The notes: generated by a model not told the origin, from the letters alone. DNA of 64,000 nt from Durusdinium trenchii (GCA_963970005.1 CAXAMN010013947.1:94368-158367); one strand, 5' to 3'. Positions 46,490 to 57,418 are shown, counted from the stretch's first letter. Made by a program: numbers and translations.

Positions 46490-47440
46490 GCTTGCTAAAC
46501 CAAAAGAAAGGCACATCGACCTGGGGCCAGCCAGAATTCTCGCGAGGCATAATCCACATCCTCGAAGACTTGGATTGCTGCTTTTTCTCAATGCACCAAT
46601 GGTTCTGGCAAAAACCACCGTAAAGGCATATGAAGAGCCTTTGGAAATGCACACAATCAATAATTGATCCACGCCATCTCACCTTCACTTCTACCTTCAC
46701 CTAAGCTTATGAACAATTGGGCCAGACTGAGCTTCAGACTGAGGCCAGGCTGGTGGCACCTGGCGGCGAGACGCCCATCTTCACAAATGCAGAACCTGTT
46801 CAGGTGGGCTCTTCATCTTTCGCATGGGTCGTGCCATCGCATGCCTTTCACATGCCGCATGTCTTCACCCGCAGCTTTGAAGCCTTTGCTGAACGTGACT
46901 GACATGACTCGTTTGAGCCAGGCCTGACTGGGAAAGCCACCCATCGCATTGGGGTCCCAGTTGGGCCAGGCCATCTAAGAGCAAATCACAGCGTCACAGC
47001 CAGGTTTAAAAAGCCTTAGACCTTAGACTCCACTTTTGCGAATACAACAGTCTATCTTGTTAAGACTCCTAAACTTTGCCAGCCATTTAAAAAGTTCCCT
47101 TGGTAAACGTTATTAAAAAGTTCCCTTGGTAAGACGCACTTCCATCTCAAACGCTGCCTCTGGTGCGAACTCATCAACTCCAAGGAGCCATCACAGGAGC
47201 CATCTTTGTGTCTTTGTGTGCGCTCACAAAAGAAAAAGGTAAACTCTCGGGTTGAAAGGGAGTGGTTGAAGTCTTCTCCCTCAAAGGTGCTGTGATTTCA
47301 ACTCAGGTCAATCTACCTGCAAAAACTTCTCTCCCAAACCGACAATCATCTGGGCTACCAAACCGGGTAGTTTTCGGGTGTCATCGGCACATTCCTCGCT
47401 TGCACACAAGAATAACGACTGTGGAAACAAGGCAATGCTA
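46490..47440. other. No gene seen
   Basis: Short frames on both strands with no convincing exon. A small tandem duplication of AAAAAGTTCCCTTGGTAA lies at about 47088-47135. Confidence 0.4.
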
Positions 47441-47445
47441 CATTG

Positions 47446-48315
47446 CTACGTGTCTGCAACCCGGGAATAAACGTCAGATGACGATGGGTGTTCGATCAAA
47501 CACCCTGCCTCTTGACTCCTAATCCTCAGAATCCGATGTAAAAAAGAATCCCCGCCAAGGCACTTCCCCTGGGACGTTGGCGACATGTTCGGCCCCTGCA
47601 AAAAGAGGGCAGCGAGTTGCGCAGTACTGCATACGTGCCGAGAGGAGTCAATCAAACGTTACTTGTCCCAACGCACCTGGGAGCTGGATGGTGTTGCTTG
47701 TGGTGTTGGTGGCAGCATGAAGTCCTCACTTTCCTGGGACAGGAAGTCGACCCAACTTGTGCCCTACTGCCGGCATCTTGAACCCTCAATGGGATGTTCA
47801 AACTCAGAAAAGAACTAGACACCTCTGAGTTTCAAGTCATATAGTGAAGACAGCACGGAGTATACCTTCGAGGTGCCACCAGGGCGCCACTGCCGCATGC
47901 TCGGAGACTTTGGCCAGGCCTCACATGGATTGAGGTGTCCTTCCTCATCGGTGGCAAAACCCAGGCACGCGTCATACCGTTCACATCCGGTTGGACCTCT
48001 TGGACGTTTCAGTTCTAGTGACTCGATAGAGCCCTTAGCCCTTTGTCCATCTACTAAAGGATCCAAAAGAAAAGCAATTCCTAGCTATCCAGGGAGCTGG
48101 GCTTAGCCTGCAAACGAAGAAGGAAGTTTGCGTCTTCCGGGCTTGCCCAATCATCCATCCTATCTCCAGCCTGTTGGGGCCAGCAAAGGTGTACTGCTCT
48201 GACTCCGGCGACCAGGCCTCCTTGGAAATGTCGATCGAGAACTTCCAAGAGGGGGGAAACGACCCAATGACCCTGAAGGCTAACGGAAGGCTAACGGAAA
48301 CTGGTTCAAGATTTG
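47446..48315 (-). CDS. 3' exons of an unrecognised gene, phase-0 series
   Basis: Four minus-strand exons can be chained without changing phase. E1 ends at 48143; it starts at 48241 after CCCCCCTCTTGGAAG, or further up near 48315; donor CAA|GCCCGG. E2 is 48084-47866 (73 codons, GPTGCERYDACLGFATDEEG, donor AAG|GTATAC). E3 is 47733-47677 (ESEDFMLPPTPQATPSSSQ, acceptor CTGTCCCAG, donor CAG|GTGCGT). E4 is 47595-47446 (GPNMSPTSQGKCLGGDSF to a TAG, acceptor CTCTTTTTGCAG). Every splice site found is good, and exon lengths are multiples of three. E1 reads KFSIDISKEAWSPESEQYTF. No known domain; upstream exons, possibly at 48573-48529 after TTTTTTTTGCAG, are unproven. Confidence 0.5.
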
Positions 48316-48401
48316 GTCCGCTAATTGAAAGAGAAACATGGACACTGGACATTCGCACATTGGAGCCGATACATACTTCCCGCAAGTCATTTGCCTCTAA
48401 A

Positions 48402-48508
48402 AATCTATCTATCTACCTATCTATGTATCTACCTATCTATCTACAGTATCTATCGATCGATCGATCGATCGATCTACAGTATCTATCCATCCATCTATCT
48501 ACACCTCT
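48402..48508 (+). repeat. Tetranucleotide microsatellite (CTAT)n/(CGAT)n
   Basis: Tandem CTAT and CTAC units, a perfect block of (CGAT) near 48450-48472, then CCAT/CTAT units. It would sit in an intron if the 48.5-kb acceptor belongs to the neighbouring gene. Confidence 0.9.
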
Positions 48509-48572
48509 ACTTACTCTACACCCCGAGCAACTTGCTGGCCCAATGAGGCTCCAACTGTACATGTAGTCCTGG

Positions 48573-49870
48573 TGACCTGCAAAAAAAAGTTAGACAAAGT
48601 GAGTGAAGCATCGAACACAAACTGACGCCCTTGGTCTTCAGTTCCAATCAACTCCCGGATAGCCAACTGCAATTCTGGTCCAATCCTTGTCCTGTACACA
48701 TCTGTGCACCTTGAGGCGTCTTTTGTACATCTGAGAGGTGGTGTTTGCAAGCTATTTCGTGCACATTTACAATGCTTCCAATTTTGGATTGAAAGATCAC
48801 GTATTGTGGCCCCAGGAGTTTTTCGCTTGCAGATCAAACTAGATTGGATCAGCAGGATGTTATTTTTCTGCACAGCCACGAAGGTTGACCAGACCCCTGG
48901 CACTGATTTCTGGCCAGCCTCATTGGCCAAAGCATGGGGGAGGCCGCCTCGTCATCCGATAAGGATGCCCACCTGGTACGATGTCATGGAGAGAGCTGGT
49001 TCCAAAGGGAACGGGGTCGATCATGGTGTTCTTCACCCTCTTATTGAAGCAATCCCTTCATGGGAAGCCAAAAAGGCAAAGGATCAAAACTTCATTTGGG
49101 TGTGTATTTATTGCACCTGCTGGATGAAGACCCATTGGCTGGGTGGTCTCCCTATTGAAAATAGATCCATACGGAATTCAATATCTTGGTAGAAAACGAC
49201 CCGTCTATCGTCAAACACACATCAACCAGCGTCTTCAAACCTCAAACGGCCGGGCGCTGTCGCACTTTGGCACCTCCGTCGAGCTCCCGGCCATGCATCG
49301 GGAGCAGCCTGGGTTCAGAATGGCAGATCAGACTCATAGATTCTAGATGCTTCAGAATCTGTAAAAAGTCATGGACTCAGGAATGAAGACCTCGACTATT
49401 TATAGAAAACGCTACACGCAGCTTCTTTGAAGGGCCCAAACTGCCATAGCCCATCCCTACGCCCTACGTTCTCAGATTAACCCAGCTGGGCACCCGGACG
49501 TCCCGACCCACACGCCATGTAGGTGCCATAGTGGGGGACATGCCAGGGGATGGATAAGCAGCCAGGTCCACAGGATGCATCTGGCACAAACGAACAACTC
49601 CGCAAGTCCAGGCAGATTGCCTCACCTGTTCGGTGGACCTCTTCTGCCCAGTGGGGAGGGAAGTTTTGCCCCATGGGACGCACACTTACAGAGTTGCAAG
49701 GGTTCCTACGGCTGTGTCAAACCAGGATACCTAGGCTGACAAGCTACATGGTGTTGGGAATCCAGGTTTTGACCGATTCCCACACAGCACTACATTTGTC
49801 AGGAAGTTGGGCCTCTGTACGTCCATGGGTCAAGCATTCGTTGAAAACTCGCAGTGTCCTGCTTTGGGAT
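48573..49870. other. Possible further exons, not resolved
   Basis: The minus strand at 48590-48573 has a textbook acceptor (TTTTTTTTGCAG) followed by VTRTTCTVGASLGQQ. Just upstream, minus 48700-48610 reads RIGPELQLAIRELIGTEDQG. On the plus strand 48890-49100 also has a coding-like frame (WYDVMERAGSKGNGVDHGVL). I cannot decide between strands or complete any model. Confidence 0.3.
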
Positions 49871-49876
49871 TCACCT

Positions 49877-50693
49877 TCATCCACTCTGCCCTGCTTTCTG
49901 ATTGACCACAACACAATCAGCCTCCTTTGAGGATCGGCGGATGCCTGTCATCATCTCCTGCGGATCTCGCCCGCCCCAAAAAATATCGATCTCAAAAGCT
50001 ACATGCAAGAACTGAGTGAGGCACAAGTGTTACTTTTAAAAGTGAGCCGCTCACAAATGTCAATCAAAGTTCAAACCCTTGCAAGGTCACACATGTCACC
50101 TGACAGGTCAACCACGCGAACCTCCTCAGACATGGAAGCCCAACGTCGTCGGCCAACAAGACCTCTCGTTGCCACTTGTGACGCTATTTCCAGTTACATG
50201 AAAATAATGTTATGGGTAAAACAAAAAGTGAGTGTTAAAAAGCAAGAACCTCGAAACGAGAGTAGTAATATCCGTTTGCAAAGTAGTTTCATAACATCTA
50301 TATAAGTTCACCTACATAATATTCACTCCTCACCTTGCCACCAAACGGTTCATCATACCAAATCTTCCTGATTTTGCAGTGCCTGCCTGCAGGTGGCTCC
50401 TGCATATGTTCGAGCAAAGGACAGAAAAATGCCCTTGAGTCGTTAAGTTTGTGGGTGTCTCCCCAACCCCACTGGGTCTTTGTTGGCGTCTTTCGCGATC
50501 TCCCAAAATACTTGCACAGGCAGGAACAACCATCGGTGCAAGTGATGGACCCAGGGCAACCGTCGTGGATCGCGCTGTTTCCGGAGTCAAGTCTAGTCTC
50601 CCAAAAACTGACGATTTGCTTGCCATTCACGATCCTTGCCATTTCAAACTCAAAAATTTGCCAGTCTCCTCTGGCCGTAGGAATGGCGATGTC
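49877..50693 (-). CDS. Three terminal exons of a Cys-rich protein of unknown function
   Basis: Minus-strand exons 50693-50334 (120 codons), 50183-50100 (28 codons) and 49957-49877 (26 codons plus TGA) join in phase 0. The splice sites are acceptor CGTCTCAG|GAC, donor AAG|GTGAGG, acceptor AAATAG|CGT, donor CAG|GTGACA and acceptor CCGCAG|GAG. The first exon reads DIAIPTARGDWQIFEFEMAR, then a Cys-rich stretch CPGSITCTDGCSCLCKYFG, and ends KIRKIWYDEPFGGK. The second reads KWQREVLLADDVGLPCLRRF. The end is VVVNQKAGQSG. No family recognised. The 5' part is not found: less than 200 bases upstream the second composite satellite begins, so the gene may be cut by it or have a long intron. Confidence 0.55.
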
Positions 50694-50885
50694 CTGAGAC
50701 GTCTATGGAAGCTAGCAACGAAGACAAGAGAAAGTCAATGAAAGCCTTAGGTTGTTCCAACTATCTGGTGCCAAATCATACATAATCATAATTTGCGAAC
50801 CGAAAATGTTTTTCCCGAATGCGTAGCGAAGGGTTCTCGTTTAACTCTGGGGGTCTGGGGGTAGAGTCTTGTTCGCGACCCGTTG

Positions 50886-50951
50886 CTTCTATGTTCGCAA
50901 CCGTCCGCAACCGTTCGCAACCGTTCGCAACCGTCCGCAACCGTCCGCAGT
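50886..50951 (-). repeat. 11-bp minisatellite closing composite satellite copy 2
   Basis: Five to six copies of CGCAACCGTTC/CGCAACCGTCC. On the minus strand they read GGTTGCGAACGGTTGCGGAC, as in the degenerate form at 8008-8035 that closes the first composite. Confidence 0.75.
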
Positions 50952-50999
50952 AGGTCGCTAAGGCGCTGCCATTGGGGGAAGCTTTTGCAAGTGACTTTT

Positions 51000-51690
51000 C
51001 ATGGATGTGTCACGTGTCAGTTTGCGCCGCTATTCCATTGTGATTTGCATGAAAATGACATGTCGCGCAAGAAGCGTGATGCATTTCACTGCACAGGCGC
51101 AGCGTTTTGTGAGATCCGCAGTTTGCTACGCAGTTCCATTGGGATTAGCGTTTGGAGAGTTGTGTTTTTGGGGTGTTGGATGTGGCCGTGCCATTGGGAT
51201 TTGCGTTTCAGGGTGTGGCATCGAAGCTCTGTTTTCGTGACAAGTCTCAGCTGAAATGCCGATTTGGGTGGATGGGAGTGTGCTCCGAACGGGTCGAAAT
51301 CATTCCAAACGTGTGGTGTGGTGCAAATTTTGTTGAAGGCCACATGAGATGACATTGTTACTTTTCGTGGCAGGCGCAGGACTTTGTGCAGGTTTTGAGG
51401 TGTGGAAGTGGGATTTTCGTGGCAGGCGCAGGGAATCGTGAGGTTGCGATGTGTGACGGAGGTGACATTTCGTGGCAGGCGCAGTACTTTGTGCGCGTTA
51501 GACGTGTGGACGCGGAAAGATTCGTGGCAGGCGCAGGGAATCGGGAGGTTGTGAGTTGTGGTAGAGGTGAATGTCGCTGTCACATTGGGATTGGCGTGTG
51601 GGCGGGTGTCGTTTGGAGGGGCTGGAATCGCGAAATTGCTTGGCAGGGCTGCGTGATGTGTGTGCTCCGATGGGTGTTTCCGCTGGACTT
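51000..51690 (-). repeat. Degenerate repeats within composite satellite copy 2
   Basis: The motif CGTGGCAGGCGCAG recurs at about 51368, 51419, 51472 and 51523 with 50-60 base spacing. TGCCATTGGGATTTGCGTTT-like stretches recur at 51130-51210. The open frame on the minus strand (51086-51934) is a by-product. The first composite has no equivalent of this block. Confidence 0.5.
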
Positions 51691-51856
51691 TTGGATGAAG
51701 TCTCGTGCGAAACGCTCGTTTTTTGAGACTTGACGCGTGACTTTTGGAGGGAGTCTCGTACGAAACGCTCGTCTTGCAGCCTCGCAGCGTGACTTTTGGA
51801 AGAAGTCTCGTACGAAACGCTCGTTTTGGAGACTTGACATGTGACTTTTGGAGGAA
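51690..51856 (-). repeat. Tail units of composite satellite copy 2
   Basis: Three roughly 50-bp units containing GTCTCGTACGAAACGCTCGT and GTGACTTTTGGAGGAAG. They are the reverse complement of the units after array 1 (7880-7985). Confidence 0.65.
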
Positions 51857-53158
51857 GCACAAGAGTGTCCCACAAGAGTGTCCCGTATGAGTGTCCCACA
51901 AGAGTGTCCCACAAGAGTGTCCCGCATGTCCCACAACAGTGTCCTACAAGAGTGTCCCGTATGAGTGTCCCACAAGAGTGTCCCACAAGAGTGTCCTACA
52001 AGAGTGTCCCACAAGTGTGTCCCACAAGAGTGTCCGACAAGAGTGTCCCAAAAGAGTGACCCACCAGAGTGTCCTACAAGAGTGTGCAACAAGAGTGTCC
52101 CGTAAGAGTGTCCCACAAGAGTGTCCTACAAGAGTGTCCCACAAGAGTGTCCTACAAGAGTGTCCCGTAAGAGTGTCTCACAAGAGTGTCCCACAAGAGT
52201 GTCCCGCAACCATGTCCCACAAGAGTCAAGAGTGTCCATATAAGAGTGTCCCACAAGAGTGTCCCACAAGAGTGCCCTACAAGAGTGTCCCACAAGAGTG
52301 TCCTACAAGAGTGTCCCACAAGAGTGTCCTACAAGAGTATCCCACAAGGGTTTCCTACAAGAGTGTCCNNNNNNNNNNNNNNNNNNNNNNNNNNNNNNNN
52401 NNNNNNNNNNNNNNNNNNNNNNNNNNNNNNNNNNNNNNNNNNNNNNNNNNNNNNNNNNNNNNNNNNNNNNNNNNNNNNNNNNNNNNNNNNNNNNNNNNNN
52501 NNNNNNNNNNNNNNNNNNNNNNNNNNNNNNNNNNNNNNNNNNNNNNNNNNNNNNNNNNNNNNNNNNNNNNNNNNNNNNNNNNNNNNNNNNNNNNNNNNNN
52601 NNNNNNNNNNNNNNNNNNNNNNNNNNNNNNNNNNNNNNNNNNNNNNCAAGAGTTTCCTACAAGAGTGTCCCACAAGAGTGTCCCACAAGAGTGTCCCACA
52701 AGAGTGTCCCACAAGAGTGTCCTGCAAGAGTGCCACAAGAGTGTCCCACAAGAGTGTCCCAAATGAGTGTCCGACAGGAGTGTCCCACAAGAGTGTCCCG
52801 CAACAGTGTCCCGCAAGAGTGTCTCACAAGAGTGTCCCTTAAGAGTGTCCCACAAGAGTGTCGCAACAGTGTCCTACAAGAGTCTCCCACAAGGGTTTCC
52901 TACAAGAGTGTCCTATAAGAGTGTCCCACAAGAGTGTCCCACAAGAGTGTCCTACAAGAGTGTCCCACAACAGTGTCCCGCAAGAGTGTCCCAAATGAGT
53001 GTCCCACAGGAGTGTCCCACAAGAGTGTCCCGCAACAGTGTCCCACAAGAGTGTCCCACAAGAGTGTCCCACAAGAGTGTCCCGTAAGAGTGTCCCACAA
53101 GAGTTTCCTACAAGAGTGACCCACAAGAGTGTCCCACAAGAGTGTCCTACAAGCGTGT
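51857..53158 (-). repeat. 13-bp satellite array 3
   Basis: Reverse-complement orientation of array 1: (ACAAGAGTGTCCC)n. About 79 copies are visible and up to about 100 if the gap is also array. Open frames on both strands (for example plus 51891-52766) come from the 13-base period. Confidence 0.95.
52369..52646. other. Assembly gap (278 N)
   Basis: Run of N inside the 13-bp array. The true array length is therefore unknown. Confidence 0.99.
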
Positions 53159-53171
53159 CATTTGGGCATAT

Positions 53172-53218
53172 ATAGCTTTTTGAACGTGTTTGCATTCGGG
53201 TTGGTGGGCTCCATCTTG
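53172..53218 (-). repeat. Leader of composite satellite copy 2
   Basis: On the minus strand AACAAGATGGAGCCCACCAA and CCCGAATGC match 7022-7050, again directly before the array. It abuts the copia LTR starting at 53219. Confidence 0.65.
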
Positions 53219-53479
53219 TTTTCAACCAAACTCGGGCCTGTAGGTTTGCGGTGCACTTTTTGATTTGTGCTGTGTTATGTCTGGGTGTTTGGATCCTTGC
53301 TAGATTCTGACACGCCCCCTACACCCGAACATCTACAGCACAACTCAATCGGCTCTGCTCCGGCAAAATGCGGGCAGTTCTCAGCAAAGTGGATCTTCTT
53401 ACCACGTCTTCAGACTCCTTTCCATGAGTCTTTGACCATGCCTTTGAGGCCAGCTGGAACTCTTGAAAATTTATGTCCC

Positions 53480-54752
53480 GCTGCTGCCTCACTTCTCAAA
53501 TTGCCTCTTCGATGTAGAGATCCAATTGAAAGATCTCGTCCTGCATTTCAATCCTTTCTTCTTCGAACTGCTGCAATGCATGGGAGTCCACCCAATTGCA
53601 GGCCTGAGTTAATTTGTCACTCTTGCCATCTCCAGTGATCATGTAGTCCTTGATCTTCTGGATCACTGTGGCAGAGGTGGGCTTCATGTAGCCCCATGCC
53701 ACGCATGAGCAAACGGCGCCGCAACCACTCTACCAAGCGCAAGGTCCTGATCAAGCCGCATAGCAGCCAAATCCACTGCCAGCCATCGCCCTCTTCGTTC
53801 CTGGTCTCATCCACGTCTGCTCCTGCCACACTGTCCAAATTGGACAGCAGCCAAATCAGACCAACATGTAGGCTCTTGCTCCTTAGCACTTTGTTTGTTT
53901 GCTCCTTTCCTTGTCCTCTCTCTGCGATCGAGTTCTCCATATTCTTCTTCTCCCGCTCTGTCATTGGCACTGTTCACCGAACATGTAGAGTCGTAGGGTA
54001 GGCCAAACAGCGCCGATGTCAGTGAAAGAAAAGTCTCTTTCTGCTGGATCCAATCCAAAGGAAGGCAGCGTCCAAATGCCTGACCCTTCCGATTCCCTGC
54101 CTCTGGGCCATGGACCTGGCTGCTGAGCTGTTAGACCTGGCTTCATCTCACGTTCTTCTCCAACCAGCTTCATCCAGATGCGCCAAACAAGTAATCCATC
54201 CGAGCATCCTGCAACCATCGAGGCGAACTCAGCCTCACCTGATGATGATGAAATCGACATCTGGGACCGCACGCGCGATTCCATCAAGTTGCCATCCAAC
54301 ATGATTTGGAAGGATGATGTGCTTTTGCAATCATCCCTGTTCCCAGCATAGTCACTGTCGCACACCACTTCAAGCAAACGTTCCTCCTTCCTTCTCCTCT
54401 GCCTCATCTGCTTTGGCCCTTCACTCTGATTGAAAGTCTCACTCCAAAGCCTTCTGTGCCCTACAACTAGGAGCACACATGCCAAGCATTCTTTCCGCGC
54501 TTGCTTTGTTGGCTTGGCCATGAACCTTGCAAGGCTTTGGACGCTGAACTGGGCGTCTGGCCTTTCTCCACATGAGCCGCCCCACTGCACTCCTGTATCT
54601 GGTGATATCGTCACCTTGCAGCTCTTCACTCGCATCCCTCTTGCTGAGCTCCTGGCTTGTTGGCATCTTTGGATATGCCTTCTTGAAGACATCCATGTCC
54701 TTTGTCGAAATCTCGCACTGCTTGTTATCACACCTGACGTCACGCCAGTCAC
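53480..54752 (-). pseudogene. RNase H and C-terminal region of second copia
   Basis: Minus frame 54752-53961 holds EVVCDSDYAGNRDDCKSTSS (first Asp), MLDGNLMESRVRSQ and SISSSSGEAEFASMVAGCSD (Glu). Downstream, in other frames to about 53496, lie HVGLIWLLSNLDSVAGADVD and TQACNWVDSHALQQFEEERI, a C-terminal extension ending in an acidic helix. Frameshifts separate the blocks. Confidence 0.75.
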
Positions 54753-55651
54753 TGTACAGGACGAACTCTCGCATCAAGTAGTGACCAGCGCGAAAAGGGC
54801 CTTTCTCCTCAACACTCCATTTTATCATTTCCTTGAGGCGATCCACAAAGGCCTTCAAGCTGCGCTCTTTCCCAACCATGAAAACGTCGTCCACGTGCAT
54901 GGTGATGTAGATCTCCTTGGTCTTCATCAGCAATGTGGGTTGCATCACATCCTGCTCAAGCCCAAACTCTTTTGCTGTCTTTGCGAACAGTTGGAACCAC
55001 TGAGATGCTGCTGTTCTTTGGCCCGGGAGGCATTTCACCAACTTGTAGATGACGTTGTCTACGTCCACGTAGGCTTTCTTGATGTCGAATGCATCCTTGA
55101 TGTCGAGAGTCACGGTGACAAAGCCGGCCCAAAGGTCTGCTCAATGCCGATGCTGCTCTTGAACTGACGAGCAACCAACCTTGCCCACCCTGTTCCAACC
55201 TGTGCGTCCAGGTGAAAACGAACTTCGTGGAGATCCCGTATCCGTTCTGCTGTTCAACTTCACCTGGTTCCACCTCCACCATTGCTGGTATGTTGAGCGT
55301 CCTGTCCACTTCGTTGTTCCTTGCATCACAGTCCAACCTCTCGAGCTGAGCCTTTGTCGTGATCGGTGGTTCAGCAAAAGATTCGTGTCCAATCAAGCTG
55401 ATGAGGTCCTGGGACTCCCAGTTGGGTAAAAGTTCACAAGCCTCTTCCTTTTGTGTCTCGTCTTGAAACCTTTCGATCTTCTTGATGAATTTCCACTTGG
55501 CTGGGACAATGACAGCCAGCCTTTTCCTCTGTCTCTTCTTGTTCCTGCCTTCTCCTCTCTCGTGGAGTGTCAGTGAGGCTTTCACACTGACCTCACTTCT
55601 GGCCCAGATGAGTCTACCCACGTAGTGGTATGAGTCCACCGAGTCCACCAC
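54439..55651 (-). pseudogene. Reverse transcriptase of second copia
   Basis: Minus frame 55651-54956 carries the RT entry NGYGISTKFVFTWTHR. Minus frame 55113-54439 continues with TLDIKDAFDI (first Asp), YKLVKCLPGQRTAASQWF, MHVDDVFMVG (catalytic box, His for Tyr) and DDITRYRSAVGRLMW. One frameshift near 55150 and another near 54700 break it. Sequence differs from the 20-29 kb RT, so it is a different copia family. Confidence 0.8.
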
Positions 55652-56002
55652 GACCGTGGTACTTCCTCAAGCTTCTCTTGGCTCCCTGAAGGAACGTGGG
55701 GCAAGTAGTAGTTCACCTCCTGTCTTCCACCTGTCTCCAGCCGCTCCTGCAATGCACGCGATCAGCAAAACCTCGGTTAGCGAGAAACCTGTCGAGCTGG
55801 ATCCCCTGGCCGATGCTCTACGGCGTCGAAGGGTCGTGGTGCCTACGTGGGTAGCGGAGGCCGGTGCTTACGACCAGCGCTCCGCTACCATGCGAAGCGA
55901 AAATGGTCTTTTCAACCAAACTCGGGCCTGTAGGTTTGCGGTGCACTTCTTGATTTATGCTGTGATATGTCTGGGTGTTTGGATCCTTGCTAGATTCTGA
56001 CA

Positions 56003-56729
56003 TAATTACTACTTGTCAGCATAAATCGCGAGCCTCAACAAACAAGAATCTGTGAAGTTGCCAGGTGCAAAACCTGATTGAGTTTGTGGCACCCGTCGCC
56101 CCAGAACCTCAGGCCCCTTGCCGGTGATGTGCCAAGGCCGGCGAGAAGCCCAAAGCCTTGGCAGTTTTCCCGAGAAGCGGGGCGAGCAGCAAGTAAAGCG
56201 ACGCGACGTGATGTAGCAGTTGGAACCCTTTTTTGTGTCGCAAAATCATTTGTTGCCATCAATGTCAAAAAAGAGTCACCTCACCAGTTCTATAAAATGT
56301 TACCAGCTCATCAAGACGCTGAAAAGATCTGAAAAGCTGCTCCAAGACACGTGCCTTCCTTAAAAACCGAAACTTGAGCTCTGTCCGCTGAGTCCGCTCC
56401 CGGCTAGAACCGCTCCGCGCCTCGGGCTTTGCAGCTTTGGCAGCTCTTTGCACCTGGAAGGGACGACCCGGATGCGCGGTGAGCCACAGGGTACACTTCG
56501 CGCACTGGAGCCGTCGAAATGCGACACTGCAAAAATCACACTGTAATAGCATCAGTCCAAGGGGTACAAGTGTACTTCAACTCGTGCTACTTCCGGAAGA
56601 CCTCCGGGCAGTTGTGCTCATGTAGCAAAGAGGATTAAACTTACCGTGCAACAGTCGGTGGATTGCATGTCTAGATCAGCTCATTCTCCTGGACTGTTTT
56701 TGGGGACAGGTTGAGCCAAGACTTAGACT
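56003..56729. other. No gene seen
   Basis: Short frames only. The minus frame 56265-56552 (95 codons) is Cys/Arg-rich, with CDFCSVAFRRLQCAKCTLWL near its start, which has two CxxC pairs; it could be a zinc-finger exon but is unsupported otherwise. Confidence 0.35.
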
Positions 56730-57418
56730 ATGAAGTTCACATCCTTGGCTGAGTCATTCGCTGCTGCCACAAGTGCAGCTGAAGGTGCTGCAGTCGCTGT
56801 CCCTGCCCAAGAGTCAGACTGTCTGGCCATGGCAGAGCAACACTTGTCTTCACGTCAACAAGCCCAGCATGGTGCTCATTGCGCATCACTGTGTCTTTCA
56901 ATCCCAAGAGGCACCCTTGAGGCCCTTGAGGCGTTGGGGAGAAGTGCAAGTTTTGCGTGCCTGCTGCTTCATCCCTGGGCCACACTGGAAAAAGAAGCCG
57001 AAACTCTCTACATGAAATGTAAGGATTATCTGAAGGTGCCTCTGCCTATTGAAGCTAGCACACGCGTAAGAATATATATATATATAATGTTAGTTAACAG
57101 ATAAAATTTAGAAGCTGAGGAACTGCTAAGCTACGGTACATTCCATCATTGTTTTCACAGGATCCATCTTTCTGGGTGCCCCGACTTGTCCAGCTCCTCG
57201 TCCCTGTGATTGAATCAGTGAGAGCTCATCCCAAAAGTCCCATCAAACACCGGTCCCTCCTAGTTCGGAGAACTTACTGTCCTTCTCACGTGGTGTGTGT
57301 GTGTGTGTTTAGGGGTCTCTGCGTGCACACCCGTTCGAGTGGCAAAGAAGTTGCAGCCCCCAACCCCACCCCCGTAGCTGACCGGGCCTTGGTCCCAGCT
57401 GCATGGCAGATTCCCTGA
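56730..57418 (+). CDS. Hypothetical two-exon protein
   Basis: Exon 1 runs 56730-57065 from ATG; exon 2 begins 57161. The intron (95 bases) has GTAAGA at the donor, a short (TA)n tract and TTTTCACAG at the acceptor, and it keeps frame: ...PIEASTR joined to DPSFWVPRLVQLL. The N-terminus is Ala-rich (SLAESFAAATSAAEGAAVAV). The middle, GTLEALEALGRSASFACLLL and HPWATLEKEAETLYMKC, looks helical. After VIESVRAHPKSP the composition worsens and a (GT)n tract is read through to the stop at 57418, so a further intron is likely there. It converges on the SAM-domain gene. No family recognised. Confidence 0.45.

Larger units (their letters stand above)
53219..56002 (-). mobile_element. Second copia retrotransposon, internally deleted
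   Basis: Minus-strand element between direct repeats 53219-53312 and 55909-56002 (94 bp, three substitutions). On the 5' side the LTR probably extends to 55891 (112 bp, TGTCAG...TTCGCA) and is followed by a PBS-like TGGTAGCGGAGCGC (55877-55890). A purine-rich AGGGGGCG adjoins the 3' LTR. Only RT and RNase H remain inside; gag, protease and integrase are missing, so the element is about 2.8 kb. The 3' LTR lacks its last 18 bases, where the satellite leader begins. Confidence 0.75.

Noticed and set aside
51891-52766. 291-codon plus-strand open frame across array 3 and the gap
   Set aside because: It is a product of the stop-free 13-base period and includes translated N; frames of the same kind exist on both strands.
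53219-56002. Second copia as a functional short element (TRIM)
   Set aside because: It still carries recognisable frameshifted RT and RNase H, so it is a deletion derivative and not a minimal element.
57295-57318. (GT)n at 57295 and 5440 as further U repeat starts
   Set aside because: No GCAGG, S1 stem, AACGAAG linker or TACCTGC follows at the expected distance.
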